From positions 62,001 to 126,000 of the forward strand of contig CALSPM010000001.1 of NCBI GenBank assembly GCA_943788235.1: DNA of 64,000 bases, given 5' to 3'. The DNA is from an uncultured Cyclobacteriaceae bacterium (GTDB taxonomy: Bacteria > Bacteroidota > Bacteroidia > Cytophagales > Cyclobacteriaceae). Below the pieces are notes generated by a model. That model saw nothing but the letters and a program-made list of their open reading frames with translations, was not told where the DNA came from and did not search any database. The first letter of the stretch is position 1. Each line of letters opens with the position of its first letter. Below are positions 36,701-46,058 of the stretch, in pieces. A program made the translations under genes and the position numbers.

Positions 36701-38938
36701 ATGAGTAGACTAATAAGTATTTTGATTTTATTGACCGCCTTGCGGGTATCGAACGCCCAGCCAGGATCAGAATTATCTCTGACCCGTATTTACGGCTCAG
36801 CTGAATTTCAATCTCAAGTCATGGGGCCATTGAGGTGGTTTGATGAAGGGGAGGCATATACCAAATTTTCATATAATGAAGAAGTTGGAGGTTTTGACCT
36901 GATGAAGGTCATATCCGAGACGCAATTGTATCAGATCTTGGTAAGTGCAGCAGATTTGATTCCCTCAGGTGCGACCCAGCCCTTACTTATTCATGATTAT
37001 CAATGGTCGGAAGATCAAAAAAAACTATTAATCTTCACCAACAGTAAAAAAGTATGGAGGTTGAATACTAAAGGGGATTATTGGGTATTCCATACGGACT
37101 CCAAAGTATTAAAAAAATTAGGAGGTCCAGAGGCGGCTCCGGCTACTTTAATGTTTGCTAAATTTTCACCTCAAGGCGATCGTGTCGCCTACGTCCGAGA
37201 ACATAATATTTATGTAGAAAATCTCGAAAATCATGAGATTATTCAACTGACTCAAGACGGTACAGATCGCATCATCAATGGTACTTTTGATTGGGCTTAT
37301 GAAGAAGAATTTCATTGTAGGGATGGTTTTCGATGGAGTCCCGATGGCCGCAAAATCGCCTACTGGCGCGTTGATGCGACGACGATTCGTGATTTTTATA
37401 TGATCAACAATACAGATTCTATTTATTCGTACCTAATTCCTGTAGAATATCCCAAAGCTGGAGAAAAGCCGTCAGAAGCTAAGATAGGAGTAGTTGGTGC
37501 TTCGGGTGGATCTACTGTATGGATGCAAATTGAAGGAGATCCCACAAATAATTACCTACCCCGAATGATTTGGCACCCCGATGGAGACAAACTTTTGATG
37601 CAACAGCTGAATCGTGCACAAAATCATAATAAAATATTAGAAGGAACTATAGCAGATGGCCGCGTTAAAAAAATATATGAAGACAAAGATGAGGCTTGGT
37701 TGGAAGCGGTAGATGATTTTAATTATTTTGACAAGGGTAAAGCCTTCAGCTGGGTTTCTGAAAAAAATGGTTGGAAATCGCTTTACTTGATTCGAGAGGG
37801 AAGAGAAAAAGCGATCAGTCCCTTAGATTCAGACCTTTTGTCTATTTCTTTGTTAGATGAAAAAAACGATTGGCTTTATTACATCGCTTCTCCAGATAAC
37901 CCTACGCAACGTTATTTGTGGAGAGCACCCCTTAACTCGAAAAAAGGATCGCCCCAGCGCGTCACTCCGGAAGGTCAATCAGGCTGGCATACCTATCAAA
38001 TTGCTCCCAATGGGGAATATGCACTTCACACCTATTCTACAGCCAATGTTCCACCCATTACGGATCTTATTTCCCTACCTGATCATCGCGTCATAACCTC
38101 TTTCATAGACCATCAATCTTTGAGAAAAAAGGTAACTCAGCTTGAAGTTAATCCTAAAGAATTTTTGCAAATCAACCTACCCAGTGGTCTATCGCTAGAG
38201 GCGTCTATGATTAAACCACCCAGTTTTGATCCTTCAAAAAAATATCCAGTGCTCTTTTATGTATATGGTGAACCTTGGGGTCAAACCGTCGTAGATAAGT
38301 GGGGGGGTAGTAGATACCTATGGCATCAAATGTTGGCGCAACAGGGTTATATTGTGATGAGTATTGACAATAGAGGAACGCCGAGTCCCAAAGGGCGTGA
38401 ATGGAGAAAATGTGTCTATGGTCAAATAGGGGTGATCTCATCGGAAGATCAAGCTACTGGACTCATCGTATTAAAAGAGCGCTTTTCATTTATAGATGGG
38501 GAAAGAATAGGTATTTGGGGGTGGAGCGGAGGTGGTTCCATGACGTTAAATATGATGTTTAGATATCCTAAATTATATCATACCGGAATGTCCATAGCGC
38601 CTGTGCCTGATCAACGACTCTATGACAATATTTATCAAGAACGTTACTCAGGGATTCCTCAATTGATGCCGGAAAGTTACGAAAAGGGATCGCCCATTAC
38701 TTATGCGCAACAATTGGAGGGAAACTTACTTATTGTACATGGCACGGCAGATGATAACGTACATTACCAAGGTACTGAAGTGCTCATCAATGAGCTAGTC
38801 AAGCACAATAAAATCTTTTCTATGCTCGCGTATCCGGGCAGGTCACACTCGATCAATGAAGGAGATGGAACAACCTTACACTTACAAACCACAATTACTC
38901 ATTATTTGAATCAAAACTTACCTCCTGGTGGAAAATAA
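36701..38938 (+). CDS. Dipeptidyl peptidase IV (S9B family), exported
   Basis: A serine peptidase that removes Xaa-Pro dipeptides from N-termini. The signal is LISILILLTALRVSNA. The N-terminal propeller holds the double-glutamate motif DWAYEEEF that anchors the substrate amino terminus in DPP IV. The hydrolase domain has the nucleophile S609 in GWSGGGSM (GWSYGG in most relatives), the aspartate segment HGTADDNVHYQG, and a histidine in GRSHSINEG. Length 745 is normal. The gene overlaps the following Xaa-Pro peptidase gene by 11 bases, which makes a proline-peptide-processing operon. Confidence 0.93.
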   Translation: MSRLISILILLTALRVSNAQPGSELSLTRIYGSAEFQSQVMGPLRWFDEGEAYTKFSYNEEVGGFDLMKVISETQLYQILVSAADLIPSGATQPLLIHDYQWSEDQKKLLIFTNSKKVWRLNTKGDYWVFHTDSKVLKKLGGPEAAPATLMFAKFSPQGDRVAYVREHNIYVENLENHEIIQLTQDGTDRIINGTFDWAYEEEFHCRDGFRWSPDGRKIAYWRVDATTIRDFYMINNTDSIYSYLIPVEYPKAGEKPSEAKIGVVGASGGSTVWMQIEGDPTNNYLPRMIWHPDGDKLLMQQLNRAQNHNKILEGTIADGRVKKIYEDKDEAWLEAVDDFNYFDKGKAFSWVSEKNGWKSLYLIREGREKAISPLDSDLLSISLLDEKNDWLYYIASPDNPTQRYLWRAPLNSKKGSPQRVTPEGQSGWHTYQIAPNGEYALHTYSTANVPPITDLISLPDHRVITSFIDHQSLRKKVTQLEVNPKEFLQINLPSGLSLEASMIKPPSFDPSKKYPVLFYVYGEPWGQTVVDKWGGSRYLWHQMLAQQGYIVMSIDNRGTPSPKGREWRKCVYGQIGVISSEDQATGLIVLKERFSFIDGERIGIWGWSGGGSMTLNMMFRYPKLYHTGMSIAPVPDQRLYDNIYQERYSGIPQLMPESYEKGSPITYAQQLEGNLLIVHGTADDNVHYQGTEVLINELVKHNKIFSMLAYPGRSHSINEGDGTTLHLQTTITHYLNQNLPPGGK

Positions 38939-40331
38939 AAATCAGTTGTTCAGTACAGAGACGTATTCAGAACGTCGATCACTCCTCAAGAAGACAATAA
39001 TAGGATCGGGAGTGCTGCTATTTTTAGGGAATCAAGAGTCGAGCATAAATTTTAAAGATAATTGGTATCCTTACCGGCAAGACAGTACGTTCTTGTACTA
39101 TTTTGGATTGAATTTCCCAGGATTGCATGCATTGATCGATCTCGACTCAGGTGAAGAAATTATTTTTGGAGACGACCTGACGCTTGATGAAATTGTGTGG
39201 ACAGGACCACAACCAACGATGACTGCAATGAGTGCGAAAGTAGGCATTATATATACTCGTCCTCTTGAAAAGATGAAAACTTACCTTTCCCAAAGGGAAG
39301 TACATTATTTGCCTGTTTATCGACCTGAGCATATAATATTTTTGACTTCCCTATTCGATCGATCTTATGTGGAGGTTAATTTGGGATATTCGGTGCCTTT
39401 TATCAAAGGGGTAGCTGCCCAGCGAGCAGTAAAGAGTCCTGAAGAACTTTTATCATTACATGAGGCGGCTTCGATCACTTCGGAAATTCATTTATGTTTG
39501 ATGCAACAGGCCAAGGCAGGGATGAAAGAGTATGAATTAGCCAGCAGAGTACGTCAAGTGGCACATGAGCAAAACGTGAATATTTCCTTTCAGCCCATTG
39601 TTACCATTGATGGCCAGATTTTACACAATCATTATTATGGCAATACCCTATCTGGAGGAGATATGTTGTTGTGTGATGCCGGAGCTGAATCCTCTCATTT
39701 GTATGCGGGAGACATGACCCGTACTTTTCCTGTAGATCCTACTTTCTCTACTTTGCAAAAAGAGTTGTACGATGTTGTTCATCGATCACATCTATCAGCC
39801 ATTGCCGCATTAAAACCAGGGATCAAATTTTTAGATCTCCATTTATTGGCCTGTCGAGTTTTGGTTGAGGGCCTTGTGGAAGTAGGCATCATGAAAGGTC
39901 ATCCACAAGATGCCGTGGCTGCCGGTGCGCATACGACGTTTTTTCCATGTGGTTTGGGACACATGATGGGCTTAGATGTTCATGATATGGAAAATTTTGG
40001 AGAGGCCAATGTGGGTTATGATGATCAACTTAAAAAGAGTACTGCTTTTGGTTTAAAATCTTTGCGATTGGGAAAAGCATTGACTCCAGGTTATGTAGTG
40101 ACCATTGAACCCGGCATCTATGTCATTCCTGAACTAATTAAACAGTATAAGGAAAAAGGGAGTTATAATGACTTCATCAATTATCCGTTACTTGAAAAAC
40201 ACGCTGATTTCGGAGGGATAAGAATTGAAGATGATTATGTCATTACTGCCGATGGCGCCCAGTTATTAGGAACGCCCTTGGTATCCAGTTCGGATGACAT
40301 TGAGTCTATAAGAAAAGCTGCTTTGTCGTGA
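38928..40331 (+). CDS. M24 family Xaa-Pro aminopeptidase
   Basis: A dinuclear metal peptidase that cuts next to proline. After an AMP_N-type N-terminal domain, the pita-bread domain shows all five ligands: two Asp in CDAGAESSHLYAGDMTRTF, His in GLGHMMGLDVHD, Glu in TIEPGIYVI and Glu in GGIRIEDDYV. The start is a GTG inside the last codons of the DPP IV gene; a TTG five codons later is possible. The N-terminus (SERRSLLKKTIIGSGVLLFLG) looks like a Tat or anchor signal, so it may work in the periplasm beside DPP IV. Length 467 residues. Confidence 0.88.
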   Translation: MENKNQLFSTETYSERRSLLKKTIIGSGVLLFLGNQESSINFKDNWYPYRQDSTFLYYFGLNFPGLHALIDLDSGEEIIFGDDLTLDEIVWTGPQPTMTAMSAKVGIIYTRPLEKMKTYLSQREVHYLPVYRPEHIIFLTSLFDRSYVEVNLGYSVPFIKGVAAQRAVKSPEELLSLHEAASITSEIHLCLMQQAKAGMKEYELASRVRQVAHEQNVNISFQPIVTIDGQILHNHYYGNTLSGGDMLLCDAGAESSHLYAGDMTRTFPVDPTFSTLQKELYDVVHRSHLSAIAALKPGIKFLDLHLLACRVLVEGLVEVGIMKGHPQDAVAAGAHTTFFPCGLGHMMGLDVHDMENFGEANVGYDDQLKKSTAFGLKSLRLGKALTPGYVVTIEPGIYVIPELIKQYKEKGSYNDFINYPLLEKHADFGGIRIEDDYVITADGAQLLGTPLVSSSDDIESIRKAALS

Positions 40332-41962
40332 GGAGGATCTTGTTTTTTTCTATGGTATGTTTTACGCTTCACTTGAACGGACAATCAAACTATGATCGGC
40401 AAGACTCATTGCGTGGTGGAATCACACCAGAGCGTGCTTGGTGGGATGTAAGCTATTACCATTTAGCTATTGAGGTGAAACCAGATACCCGTGAGATTAT
40501 AGGGAGTAATCGGGTCTATTACCAAGTACTCGAGTCCCATGATGTCTTGCAGATAGACTTGCAAGCACCCTTGAAAATTACCAAGGTCTTACAAGAGGGG
40601 CAGCCTTTGGATATTCGCTCTGAAGGGAATGCACATTTCATTACAATGACCAAACCCCAGCGGATAGGTAACATGGAATCCATTCAAATATTTTATGCCG
40701 GCAAGCCAAAGACGGCCAAGCGTCCTCCTTGGGATGGAGGGGTAACTTGGCAGCAAGACGCTAAGGGAATGGATTTCATTGCGACTTCTTGTCAAGGCTT
40801 AGGGGCCAGTGTCTGGTGGCCGAATAAGGATCATATGTACGATGAGGTAGATTCGATGCTCATGAGTATCGAAGTACCCCAAGCACTGGTGGACGTATCC
40901 AATGGACGTTTGAGGGATATTGAGCAAAATGATCAAAAAGAAACCAAAACCTATCATTGGTTTGTGGCCAATCCCATCAATAATTACGGAGTGAACATCA
41001 ACATAGGAAATTATGTGAGTTGGTCATCACCTTATGCAGGCCTTAATGGACCCCTTGATGTGACGTATTGGGTACTTAGAGCAAATGAGGTCAAGGCCAA
41101 AAAACATTTTGTTGAAGTTCCACGGATGCTCGAGGCGTTTGAGTTTTGGTTGGGTCCCTATCCCTTTTATGAAGATGGTTTTCAACTCGTGGAGGCCCCG
41201 TATTTAGGGATGGAACACCAAAGTTCGATCACCTATGGCAATCAATTTCAAAACGGTTATTTGGGTAGAGATGTAAGTGGAACGGGCTGGGGATTGAAAT
41301 TTGATTTCATCATTGTCCATGAATCGGGCCATGAATGGTTTGCCAATAATGTTACTTTTAAGGATGCGGCTGATATTTGGATTCATGAAGGGTTTACTGC
41401 GTATTCGGAAAGTCTTTTTGTTGAATATTTTTATGGAAAGGTGGCAGGTCAGGAATATTGTCGGGGTACTCGAAAAAGTATTCGCAACAAATTTCCTATG
41501 ATCGGTGATTATCATGTCAATAGCAGTCACCATGACAACGACGTATATTCCAAGGGCGCAAATCTCTTGAATACCTTGAGACAGATCTTAAATGACGATG
41601 AGCGATGGAGACAAACCCTGAAGGGAATTGGAGCTGCATTTTATCACCAAACGGTTACTACGGAGCAAATAGAAACCTTTATGGCCGAGGAGACGGGATT
41701 AGAACTGCAGTTCTTTTTTGATCAATATTTAAGAACTTCCCAAATCCCCATCTTTGAATATCATACGGAGGAAGATAAACTCATTTATCGATGGGGTGAG
41801 ACCTTGGAAGGATTTAATATGCCGATTGATCTCAAAATAGGCGACGAGTCGGTCAGGTTGAAGCCCACGACTTCATGGCAAGCGTACTCACTCGCGCACC
41901 GCACCACCCCAGCGCTTGAAATTGATCCGAATTATTATATAGAGGTAAAGCCATTCAGATAG
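40328..41962 (+). CDS. M1 family aminopeptidase, exported
   Basis: A second zinc aminopeptidase in the window. The zinc site is HESGH at residues 331-335 with Glu354 in WIHEGFTAY, the exact M1 spacing; the exopeptidase loop is YLGMEHQSS. A signal sequence (RILFFSMVCFTLHLNG) directs it out of the cytoplasm. GTG start overlaps the preceding stop (GTGA), so DPP IV, Xaa-Pro peptidase and this gene are one translationally coupled unit. It would clear residues exposed by the two proline-specific enzymes. At 544 residues it is shorter than the M1 protein at 5812, with a reduced C-terminal part. Confidence 0.9.
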   Translation: MRRILFFSMVCFTLHLNGQSNYDRQDSLRGGITPERAWWDVSYYHLAIEVKPDTREIIGSNRVYYQVLESHDVLQIDLQAPLKITKVLQEGQPLDIRSEGNAHFITMTKPQRIGNMESIQIFYAGKPKTAKRPPWDGGVTWQQDAKGMDFIATSCQGLGASVWWPNKDHMYDEVDSMLMSIEVPQALVDVSNGRLRDIEQNDQKETKTYHWFVANPINNYGVNINIGNYVSWSSPYAGLNGPLDVTYWVLRANEVKAKKHFVEVPRMLEAFEFWLGPYPFYEDGFQLVEAPYLGMEHQSSITYGNQFQNGYLGRDVSGTGWGLKFDFIIVHESGHEWFANNVTFKDAADIWIHEGFTAYSESLFVEYFYGKVAGQEYCRGTRKSIRNKFPMIGDYHVNSSHHDNDVYSKGANLLNTLRQILNDDERWRQTLKGIGAAFYHQTVTTEQIETFMAEETGLELQFFFDQYLRTSQIPIFEYHTEEDKLIYRWGETLEGFNMPIDLKIGDESVRLKPTTSWQAYSLAHRTTPALEIDPNYYIEVKPFR

Positions 41963-42217
41963 CACCTCGAATAAGATCTAAGTATAATATTGATAGCCTT
42001 ATGATTGCTCCAAAAAGATGTAGTGAGGCATGGTTCTAAAACTTAGGGGGATTAAGGATTTAGGTTAAGGATCTCGAAATAGAATGATATCTTGATGTTG
42101 ACATTAATTTCTATAATTGAATGATTCTAACATTTAAAACTAAGCAATAGGAAAGCTAACTTTTTATTCAAATAACTATGTACTGACGCTCGGGTGATCG
42201 ATATTTGAGGATCATCA

Positions 42218-42763
42218 ATGGATTCTTCCACGGAGTATATGAAAGATATAGAAACTTGTATTGCTAATTTCTACAAAAAAGATGACGAAGTCTACCTCAA
42301 TGTAGCAGCCTTAGCTCAAATAGGAGGTCCCGAAGTCATTGAACGTTTGTTGACATTACTCTACGAAGAAGATCTAGATATTCAATATCTGGCCGTCAAT
42401 ACCCTTGCTCAAATAGAAGACAATCAATCGGCATTGTCAGGGTTATTTGCGGCCATTCATGACCCTAAGCTAAAAGCACGTAATGGGAGTTTGGTCGAGG
42501 CCCTTGAGAGTTTTGATGTCAGCGATCATTTTGTAGATATTCTTAAGTTATATCTCAATGGAGGTCTGAAAGCAGCAGCGATGGCAAAGCTTTTGCTAGA
42601 CTATACAGAATTTAACATTAGCTCTCGTACTCTTAAAAAAGCCAAAAAACACGTCCACCATTTTGTTCACAATAGTCTCAAAGATGACCGTTATGAAACA
42701 AAAATGATTGAGGTAACGGCGATTATTAATGATTTAGAGGTTTTGATTGATGAGGCACAATAG
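42218..42763 (+). CDS. HEAT-repeat-like small protein
   Basis: A 181-residue helical protein with HEAT-like pairs: YLNVAALAQIGGPEVIERLLTLL is a full repeat, followed by LDIQYLAVNTLAQIED and a degenerate third copy. No catalytic residues, signal or membrane segment. Its stop is 11 bases before the flavin oxidase gene, so the two are probably co-transcribed. HEAT repeats mediate protein contacts; the partner is unknown. The 255 bases before it hold no gene. Confidence 0.65.
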   Translation: MDSSTEYMKDIETCIANFYKKDDEVYLNVAALAQIGGPEVIERLLTLLYEEDLDIQYLAVNTLAQIEDNQSALSGLFAAIHDPKLKARNGSLVEALESFDVSDHFVDILKLYLNGGLKAAAMAKLLLDYTEFNISSRTLKKAKKHVHHFVHNSLKDDRYETKMIEVTAIINDLEVLIDEAQ

Positions 42764-42774
42764 CGCACATATCG

Positions 42775-43932
42775 ATGGAACAATATGATGTCATTGTCGT
42801 AGGTGTTGGGTCTATGGGCTCAGCGACCCTTTGTGATTTGGCCAAAAAAGGGTTGAAGGTATTGGGATTGGAACAGTTCACACTGGCCAATGAGTTGTCG
42901 AGCCATACGGGTCAAAGTAGGCTGATTCGATTGGCTTATTTTGAGCACCCCAATTATGTTCCCCTACTTAAAAAAGCTTATGCTGGGTGGAGGCAAATTG
43001 AGGTAGATGCTGGTGTTAGCTTGTTGCATCAGACGGGTATTGCTTATTATGGAAAATCCGGAGGTCCTTTGATTTCAGGGATTCAGTCTTCGGTTTCCGC
43101 GCATGACTTGAATATGACATCGATATCAACGGATCATTATACACCTCTACAGATCCCTAAAGATTATAAGGGTTTATTTGAAGAGGTGGCAGGATTTATT
43201 ACTCCTGAAAAAGCCATACGGACCTATGCCCAACAAGCCTTGAAGCAGGGCGCAGTTCTTAGACAAAATGAAAGGGTGATCTCATGGCAGCAACACCCCA
43301 ACCACATAGCTGTCCAAACGGATCAGGGCAGTTATCATACAGAAAAATTGATTTTAACTGCTGGTCCTCACATCCAATCGTTGTTACCCAGCTTCAAACC
43401 CAAGTTAACGATTACAAGGCAGTTGATTGGGTGGTTGAATCCCTCTTGTTGGCAAGATTTTTCAATAGATGATTTTCCATGTTGGGTGATCGAGGAGGAG
43501 GGAATACCGGGGATTTATTATGGCTTCCCTATCTTGCCCATTGAAGGATTTGCTGGACCTATAGGTTTAAAAATAGCCTACCATGCTCCAGGAGAAGTTA
43601 TCGAGCCTGAACAGGTAAAATCGTTTAACGGGTCGCAGGAAGCTGAACGACTTTTGGCGGCAAGTCGACGTTATTTTCGGGATCAGAAGATGACAATCCT
43701 TAATATAAGTAGCTGTATGTATACTTATTCTTCAGATGATGATTTTATTATAGACTACTTACCGCACACAGATGAAAAAATTATTTTAGCAACGGGTTTT
43801 AGTGGTCATGGATTCAAATTTGTCCCCGCCATAGGTGACGTCCTCTCGAAGATGGCCAGAGGATTAAGTGTAGAGGTAGACCTAACCTTTTTATCGATAG
43901 ATCGTTTTGGGGATCAAGAGTATTTAACTTAA
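42775..43932 (+). CDS. Sarcosine oxidase / N-methyl-tryptophan oxidase family flavoenzyme
   Basis: A monomeric sarcosine-oxidase-like enzyme (MSOX/MTOX) that oxidises secondary amines such as N-methyl amino acids, giving H2O2. It has the FAD motif VVGVGSMGSATL, the SSHTGQSRLIRLAYFEHPNYV segment, and the cysteine that binds FAD covalently in this group, in NISSCMYTYSSDDDFIID. The end ATGFSGHGFKFVPAIG is also diagnostic. Length 385 is normal. Near the hydroxyproline genes it may act on a cyclic imino acid (pipecolate-type) instead of sarcosine; that is inference. Confidence 0.87.
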   Translation: MEQYDVIVVGVGSMGSATLCDLAKKGLKVLGLEQFTLANELSSHTGQSRLIRLAYFEHPNYVPLLKKAYAGWRQIEVDAGVSLLHQTGIAYYGKSGGPLISGIQSSVSAHDLNMTSISTDHYTPLQIPKDYKGLFEEVAGFITPEKAIRTYAQQALKQGAVLRQNERVISWQQHPNHIAVQTDQGSYHTEKLILTAGPHIQSLLPSFKPKLTITRQLIGWLNPSCWQDFSIDDFPCWVIEEEGIPGIYYGFPILPIEGFAGPIGLKIAYHAPGEVIEPEQVKSFNGSQEAERLLAASRRYFRDQKMTILNISSCMYTYSSDDDFIIDYLPHTDEKIILATGFSGHGFKFVPAIGDVLSKMARGLSVEVDLTFLSIDRFGDQEYLT

Positions 43933-43974
43933 GATTCTCAGGTTACGGCTATAATGTGTCAGAGGGTACTTGAT

Positions 43975-44763
43975 TTAGGATGAAGAAGATAATTTATCAA
44001 TGGCTTGTTCTAACTTGAGCATGCGATCTTCGAGATAGGTGGGAGGATTGGTTTTTTCGCTAAAAATGCCGATGACTTGCCATATTTGCAGGACATTTTC
44101 GATGCGTATTTCTTGCAAAGGATAACTTGGATCATCCGATTTTAATTGAAGGTATTTTTGGTTTACCGAATCCAATCTTTTGGTGAATATACCGGATAGC
44201 GTAACCAAGCTGACGACCTGGCCCAACACTTTTTGTACATCTATTTGACGAACCAATTGGCTAATGAGTACATCACCATGATGGAGTCCTTGTTGTTGAA
44301 ATACCATTTCACTGCCCACCATTTCAAAGCAGATTAAGTAAGATGAAGCGGTCACAGGTATTCCTATTTTGGGCTGTCGTTCTATGAAATCATTGTTTTG
44401 GTGATGAATAACGTAGTCTAAAAATCGATCTTGACCAATCAATGGGGCTGCGGTTGGGGCAGATGAATCAAGGCCCAGATTGTGGGCTTTATCAAGCTTC
44501 TTTTTGATAGATTCAAGGCTGAATATTTCGCTGATAGATAATTCTCGCGTCAATAAAACATCTATAGAAAGTTTAAAATATTTCGCGATTTGAGTCAGAG
44601 TTTCAATTTTTGGTTCAGATCTCCCTTCTTCATATGCGCCAATACTGGGTCGAGATAAGTGAAATAAATGCGCGAATTCAGCCTGGCTTATTTTTTTTAC
44701 CTGACGGATTTTCTTGATGTTTCTACCTATAAAAGATAAGTTTTTGCTAAAATTTTGAGCCAT
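43975..44763 (-). CDS. XRE-family regulator with degenerate S24/LexA-like C-terminal domain
   Basis: The first ~70 residues are a clear HTH_3 domain (IRQVKKISQAEFAHLFHLSRPSIGAYEEGRSEPK). Residues ~125-230 resemble the S24/LexA beta-domain of phage-type repressors (FEMVGSEMVFQQQGLHHGDVLISQ), but the self-cleavage Ser and Lys are not evident. The last 15 residues may form a coiled coil. It is divergent from the YbjN-PspA operon with 148 bases between the two starts, so it is the natural candidate to control that operon and itself. It could also be an ordinary Bacteroidota housekeeping regulator. Confidence 0.82.
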   Translation of the reverse strand: MAQNFSKNLSFIGRNIKKIRQVKKISQAEFAHLFHLSRPSIGAYEEGRSEPKIETLTQIAKYFKLSIDVLLTRELSISEIFSLESIKKKLDKAHNLGLDSSAPTAAPLIGQDRFLDYVIHHQNNDFIERQPKIGIPVTASSYLICFEMVGSEMVFQQQGLHHGDVLISQLVRQIDVQKVLGQVVSLVTLSGIFTKRLDSVNQKYLQLKSDDPSYPLQEIRIENVLQIWQVIGIFSEKTNPPTYLEDRMLKLEQAIDKLSSSS

Positions 44764-44780
44764 GACACAATTTTTATCAC

Positions 44781-44804
44781 AATTTATCGTAAATGTAATA
44801 AATT
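44781..44804. promoter_or_regulatory. Inverted repeat in the XRE-YbjN divergent promoter region
   Basis: AATTTAT (44781-44787) and ATAAATT (44798-44804) are exact inverted arms with 10 bases between, 18 bases ahead of the regulator start. The size and position fit an autoregulatory operator, but the AT-rich background makes chance likely. Confidence 0.25.
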
Positions 44805-44911
44805 TTGACCATCTTCGTAGTCTAAATAAATGTTACAGATCAAAAAAAGAGAATTTTGATTTGAGATATAACTAGATAAGATAGATATTTAATGAAAAAT
44901 ATAATGAACAG

Positions 44912-45307
44912 ATGAATGCATATTTTGATAAAGTAAGAGATTATTTGTTGGAGCTTGATTTTTCAATTATCTCTCGAGATACTGAAGAAGGGATTTTGGT
45001 TGTTGAAAAAGAAGATGAGGGAATGAAAAATGTCGTATTAATTGTCTCAGATCCCATCGTTATTGTGGAGCAATTTTTATTTGAGCTCTCAGATGAGTCA
45101 TTAGAGGTCTATAAAAGGCTATTGATTAAAAATAGAGACATTATTCATGGTGCTTTTGCCATCGATGAATCAGGAAAAAAAGTTTTTTTCCGCAATACCC
45201 ATGAATGTGAAAATTTAGATTTGAATGAGATAGAGGCAACATTAAATGCGTTGGCTTTATTACTCAGTGAGTATACCAATGAAATAATTGAATTTAGTAA
45301 AAAATAA
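44912..45307 (+). CDS. YbjN-like / type III chaperone-fold small protein
   Basis: A 131-residue acidic cytoplasmic protein with the alpha-beta-beta-beta-alpha layout of the YbjN/secretion-chaperone-like fold: helix YFDKVRDYLLEL, strands FSIISRDTEEGILVVEKED, NVVLIVSDPIVIVEQFLF, helix ESLEVYKRLLIKNRD, strand GAFAIDESGKKVFFR, and a final helix. Such proteins are often coded next to PspA. It begins the membrane-stress operon and is 14 bases from pspA. It may be a small chaperone or regulator of the PspA-like protein; that is inference. Confidence 0.7.
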   Translation: MNAYFDKVRDYLLELDFSIISRDTEEGILVVEKEDEGMKNVVLIVSDPIVIVEQFLFELSDESLEVYKRLLIKNRDIIHGAFAIDESGKKVFFRNTHECENLDLNEIEATLNALALLLSEYTNEIIEFSKK

Positions 45308-45321
45308 AAATAGAATAAATC

Positions 45322-46029
45322 ATGAATGTTTTTAAAAGACTTTTTAAAGTAGGTGAGGCCGAGGCACATTCGGCAATGGATCAGTTAGAAAATCCCATTA
45401 AGATGACCGAACAGGGCATTAGGGATTTGAAAAAAGATTTGGATGGGAGCCTTAAGGCCATGGCTGAGGTGAAAGCGATGGCCATCAGATCCAAAAATGA
45501 TTTTCAGACTAATAAAAACAAAGCACAGGACTATGAAAATAAGGCGATTCAATTGCTGAAGAAAGCAGAAGCAGGCGAACTAGATGCCTCTGATGGAGAT
45601 CGATTGGCTGGAGAGGCTTTGGCAAAGAAGGAAGAGTTTTCTCAAGCCATGCAAAGATCCAAGGAAGAGATGATTCGATTCGAGGGTAACGTAGCTCAAC
45701 TAGACGGAAAGATCAAAAAATTAAGGTCCGATGTTAGCACTTTTGAAAATGAATTGAGGACTTTGAAAGCGCGTGTAAAAGTGAGTGAAGCCACATCAAA
45801 GGTAAATAAGCAAATGGCAAATATTGATACCAATAGTACCGTAGCGATGCTTGAGCGAATGAAAGATAAAGTGGCTCAGCAGGAGGCATTAGCAGATGCT
45901 TATGGTGAGATTGCAGGTGAAAGTAAATCTCTCGATAATGAGATTGATACAGCTTTGGGAGATAGTTCCAATGTTAAGGCAGCGGATGATTTGGCCGCAA
46001 TGAAAGCCAAGTTAGGTCTCAAAAAATAA
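45322..46029 (+). CDS. pspA: PspA/IM30 family membrane-stress protein
   Basis: A 235-residue ESCRT-III-like coiled-coil protein that binds and repairs stressed inner membranes. It shows the family start VFKRLFKVGEAEAHSAMDQLENPIKMTEQGIRDL and long heptad helices through about residue 180 (LRSDVSTFENELRTLKARVKVSEA). It ends KAADDLAAMKAKLGLKK, like PspA of the YjfJ branch. Normal length. There is no pspBC or pspF in the window, so control must be by another route, possibly the divergent XRE protein. It is followed 29 bases later by a tiny membrane peptide gene. Confidence 0.92.
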   Translation: MNVFKRLFKVGEAEAHSAMDQLENPIKMTEQGIRDLKKDLDGSLKAMAEVKAMAIRSKNDFQTNKNKAQDYENKAIQLLKKAEAGELDASDGDRLAGEALAKKEEFSQAMQRSKEEMIRFEGNVAQLDGKIKKLRSDVSTFENELRTLKARVKVSEATSKVNKQMANIDTNSTVAMLERMKDKVAQQEALADAYGEIAGESKSLDNEIDTALGDSSNVKAADDLAAMKAKLGLKK

Positions 46030-46058
46030 TAAATAATTAAAAATATATTTTTTTTTAA

